Below are positions 27,211 to 35,680 of a DNA stretch of 64,000 nt, piece after piece. The notes under the pieces were generated by a model. That model was not told where the DNA came from. It saw only the letters and a program-made list of their open reading frames with translations, and made no database searches. Each line of letters opens with the position of its first letter. Position 1 is the stretch's first letter. Position numbers and translations under genes: made by a program. The DNA is from an uncultured Blautia sp. (GTDB taxonomy: Bacteria; Bacillota; Clostridia; Lachnospirales; Lachnospiraceae): contig CAMBAL010000001.1 of the NCBI GenBank assembly GCA_945864225.1, positions 40,468-104,467 on the forward strand. The letters are read 5' to 3'.

Positions 27211-28313
27211 CAGCATTACTGGAAATGAAACAGAAAATCAAGAATTTTTACGGGCAGTATGAAATGTATTTTATGCCTCTTCTGAAATTTATACTCGGAT
27301 TCTCCTATTTTTCCTGGATCAACCAGAGTATGGGTTATATGAATGAACTGAATAATATTTTTATCGTGCTGATTCTTGCACTGATCTGTTCGATTCTTCC
27401 ATCGTCCGTGATGGTGTTTGCAGGATGCGTTCTGATGGTTGGACACAGCTATGCGCTGGGAATCGAAGCTGCTGGATTTATGCTGGTGCTCCTTCTGTTT
27501 ATGATGATCCTTTTTCTGAGATTCAGTGCAGGTAAGAATCTCGTGATGGTTTTTACACCTCTTTCTTTTGCACTGAATGTACCGGTATTGCTTCCGATCG
27601 GCAGCGGACTTCTGGGAAGTGCTGTTTCTGTCCTTCCGGCCGGATGCGGAGTGATTATTTATTATTTTATTAAGTTTCTGAATGCAAATGCACAGAGTTT
27701 CCAGAATCCTGATGTAGAAGTCATGGACCGTCTCACAATGATGGCTGACGGGATGGTGACCAACTGGGAAATGTGGATTACAGTGATTGCATTTATTGTG
27801 GTTATACTGCTGGTGAATCTGATCCGTACCCGTTCTTTTGACTATGCATGGAGAATTGCAATTGTTACAGGCGGTGTTGCATATGTACTGATTATGCTGG
27901 GCGGAAGCTTTTATTTTGGTGTATCTGTGGATATTGTTCCGCTGATCGTTTATTCCGTTGCAGCTGTTCTGATCGGTATTGTGCTGGAATTCTTTGTTTT
28001 CGGCGGGGATTATACGAGAACAGAACGTCTGGAGTATGAAGATGATGAGTATTACTACTATGTAAAGGCAGTTCCTAAGGCTGCGGTAACGACATCTGAG
28101 CGAAGCATCAAGAAAATCAATGGAGGAAATTCCAGAGAAGACCGGAGAAGTGAGGAGAGTGTTGTTTCTTTTTCCGAGCCGATGTTTCAGGGAGAAGAGA
28201 AACCTAGAAAAACCAAAAAAAGACGTACAGATGAGATGCCGGTAGAACGGAAAGATGATCTGGATGATATTGATTTTGAAAAGAAACTGGAAGAATCCTT
28301 AAAAGATCTTTAA
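27207..28313 (+). CDS. Polytopic membrane protein of unknown function
   Basis: A 368-residue protein with about eight or nine hydrophobic segments between residues 20 and 270. It then has a long charged cytoplasmic tail (about 275-368) containing EYEDDEYYYYVKAVPK and ending DLDDIDFEKKLEESLKDL. The membrane part resembles transporter or permease folds in general but shows no motif I can name. It is coupled to the preceding two-helix protein by a four-base overlap. The strongly acidic/basic tail suggests partner binding inside the cell. Position before the c-di-AMP genes may mean a cell-envelope role; that is inference only. Confidence 0.8.
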   Translation: MTALLEMKQKIKNFYGQYEMYFMPLLKFILGFSYFSWINQSMGYMNELNNIFIVLILALICSILPSSVMVFAGCVLMVGHSYALGIEAAGFMLVLLLFMMILFLRFSAGKNLVMVFTPLSFALNVPVLLPIGSGLLGSAVSVLPAGCGVIIYYFIKFLNANAQSFQNPDVEVMDRLTMMADGMVTNWEMWITVIAFIVVILLVNLIRTRSFDYAWRIAIVTGGVAYVLIMLGGSFYFGVSVDIVPLIVYSVAAVLIGIVLEFFVFGGDYTRTERLEYEDDEYYYYVKAVPKAAVTTSERSIKKINGGNSREDRRSEESVVSFSEPMFQGEEKPRKTKKRRTDEMPVERKDDLDDIDFEKKLEESLKDL

Positions 28314-28318
28314 TCCTG

Positions 28319-28354
28319 CAGCAGGTGGAAATATCTGCTGTGCGGAAGTTTTTT
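28319..28354 (+). terminator. Weak terminator upstream of cdaA
   Basis: CAGCAG (28319-28324) pairs with CTGCTG (28335-28340), then TGCGGAAG and TTTTTT at 28349-28354. The stem is short and the T-run is displaced, so termination is probably partial. Confidence 0.4.
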
Positions 28355-28432
28355 ATGTATTTCTGAAGTATTACAGGAAAGTGTTTTGGATTTTTTGCAA
28401 TACTAAAAACAGATAGCGGAGGGGAGGATTTT

Positions 28433-29308
28433 ATGCAGAACTTGCAGGGAATACTGGAGAGATATTTATTCAAGATTTCTCTGCCCAGCATTGGTATTAT
28501 TGACATCATAGAAATTGCCCTGATTGCGTTTTTTATATACCAGTTCATGGTCTGGATAAAATATACAAGAGCATATACGCTTTTGAAGGGAATTCTGGTA
28601 GTGCTGATTTTCCTCCTGGTTGCTTATATTTTTAAGATGAATACGATTTTGTGGATCGTGTCGAATCTTGCCAATATTATGATCATAGCGGTTGTGGTAA
28701 TTTTTCAGCCGGAACTGCGTAAGGTTCTTGAACAGCTGGGACAGAAGAATATTATGGCTGCGATTATTCCGTTTGATACCAGCAAAGAAGTAACGGAGCG
28801 ATTTACAGATAAAACAGTCAATGAGCTGATCAAAGCCTGCTTTGATATGGGAGAAGTAAAGACTGGTGCGCTGATCGTGATCGAGCAGGATATTCTTCTG
28901 ACAGAATATGAGCGTACAGGTATTACGCTGGATGCTGTGCTGACAAGCCAGCTTTTGATTAATATTTTTGAACATAATACGCCTCTTCATGACGGAGCAG
29001 TAATCGTGAGAGGAAACCGCATCGTTTCAGCAACCTGTTATCTGCCGTTGTCTGATAATATGGAACTGAGCAAACAGCTGGGAACCAGACATCGTGCAGG
29101 AGTGGGAATCAGTGAGGTGACGGATTCCGTTACGATTATTGTGTCAGAAGAAACAGGGCAGGTTTCCGTTGCAAAAGACGGGAAACTCATGCGAAATGTA
29201 AACAGTACACGTCTCAGAGAAATTCTGGTAGAGACACAGAATAAACAGGTTGTTGACAGCAGAAGGCTGCGGCAGCTTCTGAAAGGGAGAGTGAAGCATG
29301 AAGAATAA
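28433..29308 (+). CDS. cdaA: Diadenylate cyclase CdaA (c-di-AMP synthase)
   Basis: This membrane enzyme joins two ATP into cyclic di-AMP, which controls potassium, osmolytes and wall homeostasis. The 291-residue protein has three N-terminal helices (about residues 22-90), then the DAC domain. The catalytic DGA motif is at 187-189 (PLHDGAVIV) and the RHR motif at 219-221 (GTRHRAGVG). The length and layout are those of CdaA rather than DisA or CdaS. GGAGGGGAGG lies upstream of the ATG. It overlaps cdaR by 11 bases. Confidence 0.97.
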   Translation: MQNLQGILERYLFKISLPSIGIIDIIEIALIAFFIYQFMVWIKYTRAYTLLKGILVVLIFLLVAYIFKMNTILWIVSNLANIMIIAVVVIFQPELRKVLEQLGQKNIMAAIIPFDTSKEVTERFTDKTVNELIKACFDMGEVKTGALIVIEQDILLTEYERTGITLDAVLTSQLLINIFEHNTPLHDGAVIVRGNRIVSATCYLPLSDNMELSKQLGTRHRAGVGISEVTDSVTIIVSEETGQVSVAKDGKLMRNVNSTRLREILVETQNKQVVDSRRLRQLLKGRVKHEE

Positions 29309-30578
29309 ACTGACCCGGAACATCTCTCTGAAAATCATGTCGGTGGCAACTGCCGTTCTGGTATGGATGATCGTTGTAAATGTCGACAATCCAATCAGAA
29401 CGGTTTCTTACACGATTCAGAATGTGGAACTTTTGAATCAGACTTACATTGATCAGAAAGTTCCATTGCCTGATACAGATCATGGGACGTTCCGTGTTTA
29501 TATTACAGCAGAGCGTAAGACTCTGAGCAGGATATCTGCATCAGACATTCGTGCGGTTGCGGATCTGCAGCAGGCACTGAGTTTTGATGAGGACCCGGTT
29601 ATGGTTCCGATCACGGTTTCCTGTGATGGCGTTTCTCCGGGCAATATAGAAGTGGTTCCTAATAATCTTGCAGTTCATCTTGAGGATAAGAAAACCCAGG
29701 AGTTTGTAATCAGTGTGAACAGTGGAGAATCCAAGCCGGGGAAAGGTTACGAGATTGGTTCTCTGACGGCAAATCCGGAAAAAATCAAGATTACGGGTCC
29801 GACCAGCCTGATCAATATAATAGGGAATGTAACAGCGAATATCAGTGTGGATAATAAAACAGAGAACGTGACGAAGGAAACAGAGCTTGTTATTTATGAC
29901 AAAAACGGAACGCAGCTGACCGATGCACAGATGAGTTATCTGAATGTGCCGAAGGTGACGGTTACTGCGAAACTCTGGAGGGTTCGTTCCAATATACAGA
30001 TCATCGGCGATTATACCGGTGAACCGGCAGAAGGCTATCAGGTGGAGAGTGTTGTCACAGTACCGAATGTGCTCAGTCTTGCAGGAAGTGAAGAAGCACT
30101 TGGTATTCTTGAGGAAGAAGGCAACGTGATCAGAATTCCTGCCGAGTATATAGATATTTCCGGTGAAAGTTCGGATGTTGAGACGAAAGTGAATATTACC
30201 CAGCTGCTTTCCGATGGCCTGAAGCTCCCAAGCGGCGCCAGCGAAGATGTGTGGGTGCGGGTGAATATACTTCCGGAGGGCAGTCATTCCTATGAACTGG
30301 ATACCAATAATATTGCAGTGGAGAATCAGCCGGAAGACACGCAGGTGATTTTTGCAATGGATAAGATTGAACTCAGGATCAAAGAAACAGATGGAGCAGA
30401 AGAAACTCTTGATCCGGCAGAGATAGAAGCTTCTGTAGATCTGGAGGGAAAGACAACAGGTAACTATGATCTTTCAGTCAAAATAAAACTTCCGGATGGG
30501 TATGAACTGGTAGACCCGGTAACTGCAGAAGTTGAGATATCAGAAATTTCTATTGCCGAAAACAGCAGTGATGAATAA
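29298..30578 (+). CDS. cdaR: YbbR-domain regulator CdaR
   Basis: The extracytoplasmic partner that modulates CdaA. The 426-residue protein has an N-terminal membrane anchor (LKIMSVATAVLVWMIVVNV, about residues 11-29) and four YbbR-like repeats outside the membrane. Recurrent YbbR-type segments are GYEIGSLTANPEKIKITGP, GYQVESVVTVPNVLSLAGS and the final GNYDLSVKIKLPDGYELVDP. The acidic end (ISIAENSSDE) is short. In most Firmicutes glmM comes next; here an HPr gene takes that place, 12 bases downstream. Confidence 0.95.
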   Translation: MKNKLTRNISLKIMSVATAVLVWMIVVNVDNPIRTVSYTIQNVELLNQTYIDQKVPLPDTDHGTFRVYITAERKTLSRISASDIRAVADLQQALSFDEDPVMVPITVSCDGVSPGNIEVVPNNLAVHLEDKKTQEFVISVNSGESKPGKGYEIGSLTANPEKIKITGPTSLINIIGNVTANISVDNKTENVTKETELVIYDKNGTQLTDAQMSYLNVPKVTVTAKLWRVRSNIQIIGDYTGEPAEGYQVESVVTVPNVLSLAGSEEALGILEEEGNVIRIPAEYIDISGESSDVETKVNITQLLSDGLKLPSGASEDVWVRVNILPEGSHSYELDTNNIAVENQPEDTQVIFAMDKIELRIKETDGAEETLDPAEIEASVDLEGKTTGNYDLSVKIKLPDGYELVDPVTAEVEISEISIAENSSDE

Positions 30579-30590
30579 GGAGGCGACATC

Positions 30591-30854
30591 ATGATCAGTC
30601 AGAAAATAACAATTAAAAATCCAACAGGACTTCATTTGAGACCGGCAGGGCTGCTTTGTAAGGAAGCAATGAAGTACAAATCTCTGATCACATTCACATT
30701 TGAAGACTGTACGGCTAATGCCAAGAGCGTATTAAGTGTTCTTGGCGCGTGTGTGAAATGCGGAGATGAAATTGAGTTGACCTGTGAGGGTAAAGATGAA
30801 CAGGAAGCAATGGATGCGCTGATCACCGCAATCAGCAGTGGTCTGGGAGAGTAA
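30591..30854 (+). CDS. ptsH: HPr-family phosphocarrier protein
   Basis: An 87-residue phosphocarrier of the sugar phosphotransferase system. Both regulatory sites are present: His15 (PTGLHLRPAG), phosphorylated by enzyme I, and Ser46 (NAKSVLSVLGA), phosphorylated by HPr kinase to make the CcpA corepressor. His15 separates it from Crh, which has Gln there. AAGGAGG precedes the ATG. No enzyme I gene follows. Its place at the end of the cdaA-cdaR operon is unusual and would couple HPr dosage to c-di-AMP genes. A second HPr elsewhere in the genome is possible and would change the interpretation. Confidence 0.9.
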   Translation: MISQKITIKNPTGLHLRPAGLLCKEAMKYKSLITFTFEDCTANAKSVLSVLGACVKCGDEIELTCEGKDEQEAMDALITAISSGLGE

Positions 30855-30942
30855 ATCATGAGGAACAGGCAACTGTTCACGAAGTACTGTTTTAAGAGTA
30901 TGGAATGAAAAGTATTTATCAGGAGAATAAGGAGGAATTATT

Positions 30943-33720
30943 GTGAAAAAGAAATTAGCAGCAGCTGCATTGAGTATTACACTTTGTATGTCTATGATCT
31001 GCCAGACTGGTGCCGCTGCTTTTTCAGACCAGACAGATGGGGTAACATGGTCGGAGTTTGATGATTCTTCAGCAGGAATCACAGAATCTGAACCTGTAAC
31101 CGGGACTGAGTCTTCTGAAACGGCAGAAGCACCGGAAACAGAAACAACAGAGACAACTGTTCCGGAAGCAGTGACACCTTCGGGAGAGCAGACAACTCCG
31201 ACAGCGGAAGTGATAACACCGACTCCGGAAACAACAGATGTATCTGCAGAAGAAAATGATATTTCTTCGAATGATATTGAACTGTTTTCAGCAGGGGAAA
31301 CTTCAGCAGATTCTCAGAATACGGAGACCAATGAGATTCAGACAGAAATTCAGACAGCATCAGACGGAAATATTCATGAAACGGACTGGATCAGAACCAC
31401 ATATGGCAAATGGAGACTGAAAAAACCGGTTGTCACAGTGACCGCTTCTGTTCCGGAAGAACAGGCTGCCGGAGAAAATACAGAAACGGACACTACTGGT
31501 ACTTCGGATAGTATGACGACATACGATGGTGCTGCAGAGGCGGATAAGGATCCTGCTGCAGAATTGGAAGAGGTTCAGGCAGAAGATGCAGATATTATGA
31601 CGGCTTCTGAAGTGCCTGCTGCACAGGAAGAGACAGTTTCTGCGGAGGCACTGAATTCTGCTTCTGAAGAAGCTGATGCAGCAGAGAATACAGATCCGGA
31701 CGTACTGCTGCAGACGGATGTTTCCCCAGAACAGTTTTATACACAGGCAGACGGGATTGTTCATATTGCAACATACAGCAATGATCCTACTGTGAAAGAT
31801 CCGGTTGCAGAAGGAGATTATTATTTTGACGCAGAAGGTTATCTGATCACAGGACGTTATATGGTTCCGTCAAACGAGGAAGGCTCCGGATCCAATTATG
31901 ATAAAGAAGTGGAGCATTTCTTCATGGATGAGGCAAATGCAACGCTGAAAGATCCGAATTCAACTGCAGTATGTACCCCGATGAATTCTGATCTTGGCCA
32001 AATGCAGAAATCTTACTGGCTGTGGACAGGAACTACCTTCCGTTATTATTCTTCGAAAGGTGGTTTCGTATCGGTATCCGGTCTGAAAACGATCAATACA
32101 AAAGCAGATAAATATTATGGATATTATAAGATCAATGGAGCGTATTACATTTTAAAAAATGATGGTACGCCATGTACTGGTATTATTACCATCAGCGATG
32201 GGAAAAAACCGGGAGAGTATTATTGCCAGCCGGCTGAGAAGGAAGGTGATATTCCGGGTAAGATGCTTCGGTCCGGATGGCTGCGCATAGCAGACAGCAA
32301 GGGCGTGTATCGCTGGTGGAAGTATAATTCTGACGGACGCCGCTCCTCAAAAGTCGCGAAAGTTACAAGGCTTGATAAGAATATAGACAGCAGTGTCGGT
32401 GATTATACATACATGCTGGATAAAAACGGCTATATCCTGAAAAGCAAAATGGCAAAAGTCGGAAGTTATTATTATGGTACAGACAAATACGGGCGTATCT
32501 ATAAAAATAAAGTAGTAAAATTTAATGGCGCCAGATATTATTTCACTTCCAACGGGCGTCGCTCCACCTATAAAAATGGATGGTACAGACTCGCATACGG
32601 AAGTAAACGTTATTTCTATTATGGTTCAACACCAGGTAAAATTGTAGAAAAGAAAGGCTGGCAGAGGGTTATCACTCCGGAAGGAAAGAGTGCCGGATGG
32701 TTTTATTTCCCGAGCAGCGGGAATCATTATGTGAATTACCTTACTAAATCCGGTCGTTATTTTCGTACGGATGGACGTCTTGCAAGCGGAATTACTACGG
32801 TAAACGGAAAGACTTATTTCTTCCAGTCTTCTACCAGTTCAACACCGAAGGGTGTGATGTATAAAAACAAAATGATCCATTATAATAATAAATGGTATTA
32901 TGCCGGAAGCGACGGAGTTCTTTACAAATCCGGGTGGAAGAAAATCGGCGGATATTATTATTATTTTAACAGTGATTATACGATCAAGACAAATGCAGCA
33001 GTTACCAGAAATGGCGTTAAGGGATATGTGGACAGCACCGGTAAGTTTTATTCTGCAGGCTGGGTGATCATCAACAATGCGAAAAATCAGGTGAAATATA
33101 TTGATCCAGAGACCGGATTGTTTGTAAAGAATACATCGAAGAAGATTGATGGTCTGACATACTATTTTGATAAAAACGGTTACCGGATCAATGATCTCAC
33201 AAATTTATACAGCGGACCGTATTATCTGGTATGTGACCGTGTGAACGGTGTAATGACGGTATATAATTCATCAGGAACAGTTCCGCTTAAGAGTATCCGT
33301 GTTTCTGTCGGTCTTCCGGGAACACCGACCTGGCCGACTAACAGGAATATGCGGCTTACCAGTTATAATAGATGGCAGGCATTGATGGGACCCTCATGGG
33401 GGCAGTATGGAACTCATGTAGACGGGGCGGGCAATGGAGGTATCTTCATTCATTCTGTTGCAGGAAGCTCCAGAAGTTATTATAATCTTCCGGCAGGTGA
33501 ATATAACAAGCTTGGAAATCCGGCTTCTCATGGATGCATTCGTTGCTGCGTAGCAGATGCAAGATGGGTATTCTATAACTGCAATGGTTCTACCATCCGC
33601 ATCATTGACGGAAAATACAATGCAAATGAATCCATGAAGGGACCTCTTGGCCGCAGGGCTCTGACACCTTTGTACGGTTCCAAGAATTTTGATCCGACAG
33701 ACAATAAAGCATGGCATTGA
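30943..33720 (+). CDS. Secreted L,D-transpeptidase (YkuD) with cell-wall-binding repeats
   Basis: A wall-acting enzyme that forms or edits 3-3 peptidoglycan crosslinks. It starts at GTG 30943 with AAGGAGG at 30929-30935. The 925 residues divide into: a signal peptide (about 1-26, ending GAAA); a Ser/Thr/Glu-rich spacer to about residue 260; a long array of aromatic cell-wall-binding repeats (YYYFNSD, KYYGYYKINGAYYI and similar) to about 755; and a YkuD domain from about 760. The catalytic motif is IHSVAGSS...NPASHGCIRCC, with nucleophile Cys865. A second Cys follows two residues later, in CIRCC. It is followed by a strong terminator. The repeats are of the choline-binding/CW_binding type, so the ligand may be a wall polymer rather than peptidoglycan. 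Confidence 0.93.
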   Translation: MKKKLAAAALSITLCMSMICQTGAAAFSDQTDGVTWSEFDDSSAGITESEPVTGTESSETAEAPETETTETTVPEAVTPSGEQTTPTAEVITPTPETTDVSAEENDISSNDIELFSAGETSADSQNTETNEIQTEIQTASDGNIHETDWIRTTYGKWRLKKPVVTVTASVPEEQAAGENTETDTTGTSDSMTTYDGAAEADKDPAAELEEVQAEDADIMTASEVPAAQEETVSAEALNSASEEADAAENTDPDVLLQTDVSPEQFYTQADGIVHIATYSNDPTVKDPVAEGDYYFDAEGYLITGRYMVPSNEEGSGSNYDKEVEHFFMDEANATLKDPNSTAVCTPMNSDLGQMQKSYWLWTGTTFRYYSSKGGFVSVSGLKTINTKADKYYGYYKINGAYYILKNDGTPCTGIITISDGKKPGEYYCQPAEKEGDIPGKMLRSGWLRIADSKGVYRWWKYNSDGRRSSKVAKVTRLDKNIDSSVGDYTYMLDKNGYILKSKMAKVGSYYYGTDKYGRIYKNKVVKFNGARYYFTSNGRRSTYKNGWYRLAYGSKRYFYYGSTPGKIVEKKGWQRVITPEGKSAGWFYFPSSGNHYVNYLTKSGRYFRTDGRLASGITTVNGKTYFFQSSTSSTPKGVMYKNKMIHYNNKWYYAGSDGVLYKSGWKKIGGYYYYFNSDYTIKTNAAVTRNGVKGYVDSTGKFYSAGWVIINNAKNQVKYIDPETGLFVKNTSKKIDGLTYYFDKNGYRINDLTNLYSGPYYLVCDRVNGVMTVYNSSGTVPLKSIRVSVGLPGTPTWPTNRNMRLTSYNRWQALMGPSWGQYGTHVDGAGNGGIFIHSVAGSSRSYYNLPAGEYNKLGNPASHGCIRCCVADARWVFYNCNGSTIRIIDGKYNANESMKGPLGRRALTPLYGSKNFDPTDNKAWH

Positions 33721-33738
33721 TCGTGATGTGAGTTATGG

Positions 33739-33769
33739 CGCTCTCCGAAATAATCGGGGAGCGTCTTTT
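33739..33769 (+). terminator. Terminator after the L,D-transpeptidase gene
   Basis: CGCTCTCCGA (33739-33748) pairs with TCGGGGAGCG (33754-33763), one G-U pair, loop AATAA, followed by TCTTTTA. Confidence 0.85.
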
Positions 33770-33776
33770 ATGTTAA

Positions 33777-33861
33777 AGGAAAGTGCCTCACATTTTCCTA
33801 TGATATAAAAAAGCCCTCCGGGCAGGATTCCCTTTTGGCTCACAGGAATTTCCTTGCATTT
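33777..33861. repeat. Dispersed intergenic repeat, copy 1
   Basis: AGGAAAGTGC, an ATTTTCCT arm, TATAAAAAAGCC, then CACAGGAA and CCTTGCATTT in that order. The same string of motifs recurs at 59319-59395. Inside copy 1 are GCCCTCCGGGC, similar to the first hairpin of the element at 26611, and GGATTCCC. It looks like a degenerate REP-type element. Confidence 0.55.
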
Positions 33862-33882
33862 CCACATACATCTATGTATAAT
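33854..33882 (+). promoter_or_regulatory. Candidate promoter for the GH25 lysozyme gene
   Basis: TTGCAT (33854-33859), 17 bases, and a perfect TATAAT (33877-33882). The -35 is the tail of the dispersed repeat, so the repeat may supply part of the promoter. Confidence 0.5.
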
Positions 33883-33947
33883 AAAAAATGTAACAAAACC
33901 TTAATATTTTTTCAATATGATAGAGGAGTATGATTCAGGGGGATAAA

Positions 33948-35678
33948 ATGAAGGGAAAGAAAAGAAAAGGTATATACCTGCTGATTCTCTGTGTAATGTT
34001 GACAATCGGGCTGATTGGGACTGCCAGAATATCGGCTTCACCTTATGAGCGCTGGGATACGGTTGCACAGGAAGAGCGTGAAGCATATGAAAGTTCAGAA
34101 GGATTGCTGCGCGCATCAACGGGCAGTGAAAATGCCTGGAAAAAAATCAACGGAGTATGTTATAACGGCAGCGGAGAAATAATTCCGGGAGCGATTACCC
34201 GCGGAATCGATGTTTCAGAATGGCAGGGAGTCATCGACTGGAAAAAGGTTAAGAATTCTTCTGTGGATTTTGCGTTTGTCCGTGTTGCTTATGGAACCAG
34301 TTATCTTGATAAACAATATGCGGCAAATATGAAAAATGCAGCTGCAGCCGGGGTTCCGGTTGGGGTTTATATTTACAGTACCGCCACTACAACATCAGCA
34401 GCTCTGAAAGAAGCGCAGCTGGTCATCAGTAAAATGAAAGGATACAAGGTTTCTTATCCGGTTGTGTTTGATATGGAATATTCCCGTATGGGAGAATTGT
34501 CAAAAACACAGGTATCAAAACTTGCACTGACCTTTTGCAATGAGATAAAAAAAGCCGGTTATTATCCGATGGTGTATTGTAATACTTACTGGTATGACGA
34601 TAAAATAGACTGGTCATTGCTGAAGGGGATTGATGTATGGGTTGCGAGATACGGAGACAAGATTCAGGCACCGCCAAGTTCTGATTATCAGTATACAATC
34701 TGGCAATCCACAGATGGAGACGGAGGAGGAATATTGAACTCCACCAAGGGATTGATTGACGGCATTCCGGTTTACAATAACGTTGATGTGAATTTTGGCT
34801 ATAAGGATTATACAAAAGTGATTACTCCCCGTACACAGCCGCTTTCTTCTTATACAGGTTCATCAACAGTAACGGCGACTCCGACACCAAAACCGACGGC
34901 TACGCCAAAACCAACAGCGACGCCAAAGCCAACAGCGACGCCAAAGCCAACAGCGACACCAACACCGAAACCGACGGCTACCCCAAAGCCAACGGCGACA
35001 CCGACACCGAAGCCAACGGCCACACCAAAGCCAACAACTGCTACGGCGGTGAAAAACGGATGGAAAACAGAGAGTGGAAAAACCTATTATTACAAGAATA
35101 ATGTGAAACTGACCGGCTGGCAGAAAATTGGTGGAAAATATTATTATTTCAACAGTAAAAAAGGATATCTCTACAAGAGTACACTGCTTGTTTCGACCAA
35201 AAAAAATATCTGTTATGTAAATGCAAGCGGAGCGAGAGTCTCCAAAACGTGGGTTACCTGGAAAGAAAAAAAGTATTATATGGCATCAAACGGTTATGCT
35301 GTGAAAGGTTTCTATACCATTAATGGAAAAACCTATTATTTTAACAAAACGAATGCCTATATGTATAAGAAATGCAAACTGATTTCCACAGCCGGGAATA
35401 TTTATTATCTTGGCAGCACCGGAGCGCGTTATGAAAACGGATTCTATACGGTGAAAGAAAATGGTGTGAAGAATACCTACTATTTTGATAAAAATGGACG
35501 TGCATACAAAGGCTGGCATAAGATTAATGGAAAGAAGTATTATTTCTATAAGGGTACTTCCAAAAAATCAGGAGTCCGTGCGGAAAACATAACCCTTACC
35601 AGTTCCACAGGAGTGGTATCTGTGTTTAATAAATCGGGTGTATGTACGAAACAATATAAAAAACAGGATGTACATTAG
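33948..35678 (+). CDS. GH25 lysozyme (muramidase) with cell-wall-binding repeats
   Basis: A secreted N-acetylmuramidase of 576 residues. The ATG at 33948 has AGGGGG five bases upstream; an ATG at 33930 is too close to its own GAGGAG. The N-terminus has a signal or anchor helix (GIYLLILCVMLTIGLIGTA). The GH25 domain covers about residues 82-290, with Asp88 (RGIDVSEWQG) and Asp175/Glu177 (VVFDMEYS) as the known active-site acids. A proline-threonine linker of TPKPTA repeats follows (about 311-363), then cell-wall-binding repeats to the end (WQKIGGKYYYFNSKKGYLY and so on). It lies two bases from the amidase gene, so both are co-expressed, probably for wall remodelling or daughter-cell separation. 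Confidence 0.95.
   Translation: MKGKKRKGIYLLILCVMLTIGLIGTARISASPYERWDTVAQEEREAYESSEGLLRASTGSENAWKKINGVCYNGSGEIIPGAITRGIDVSEWQGVIDWKKVKNSSVDFAFVRVAYGTSYLDKQYAANMKNAAAAGVPVGVYIYSTATTTSAALKEAQLVISKMKGYKVSYPVVFDMEYSRMGELSKTQVSKLALTFCNEIKKAGYYPMVYCNTYWYDDKIDWSLLKGIDVWVARYGDKIQAPPSSDYQYTIWQSTDGDGGGILNSTKGLIDGIPVYNNVDVNFGYKDYTKVITPRTQPLSSYTGSSTVTATPTPKPTATPKPTATPKPTATPKPTATPTPKPTATPKPTATPTPKPTATPKPTTATAVKNGWKTESGKTYYYKNNVKLTGWQKIGGKYYYFNSKKGYLYKSTLLVSTKKNICYVNASGARVSKTWVTWKEKKYYMASNGYAVKGFYTINGKTYYFNKTNAYMYKKCKLISTAGNIYYLGSTGARYENGFYTVKENGVKNTYYFDKNGRAYKGWHKINGKKYYFYKGTSKKSGVRAENITLTSSTGVVSVFNKSGVCTKQYKKQDVH
34878..35037 (+). repeat. In-frame tandem repeat coding the TPKPTA linker
   Basis: About nine copies of an 18-base unit (and shorter TP insertions), for example ACGCCAAAGCCAACAGCG. 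It encodes a flexible linker between the lysozyme and binding domains. Near-identical adjacent copies make copy-number change by slippage or recombination likely, without breaking the frame. Confidence 0.85.
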
Positions 35679-35680
35679 TT

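Noticed and set aside
34878-35037. CRISPR-like short repeat array
   Set aside because: The units are directly adjacent without spacers, in frame, and code a TPKPTA linker inside a lysozyme gene.
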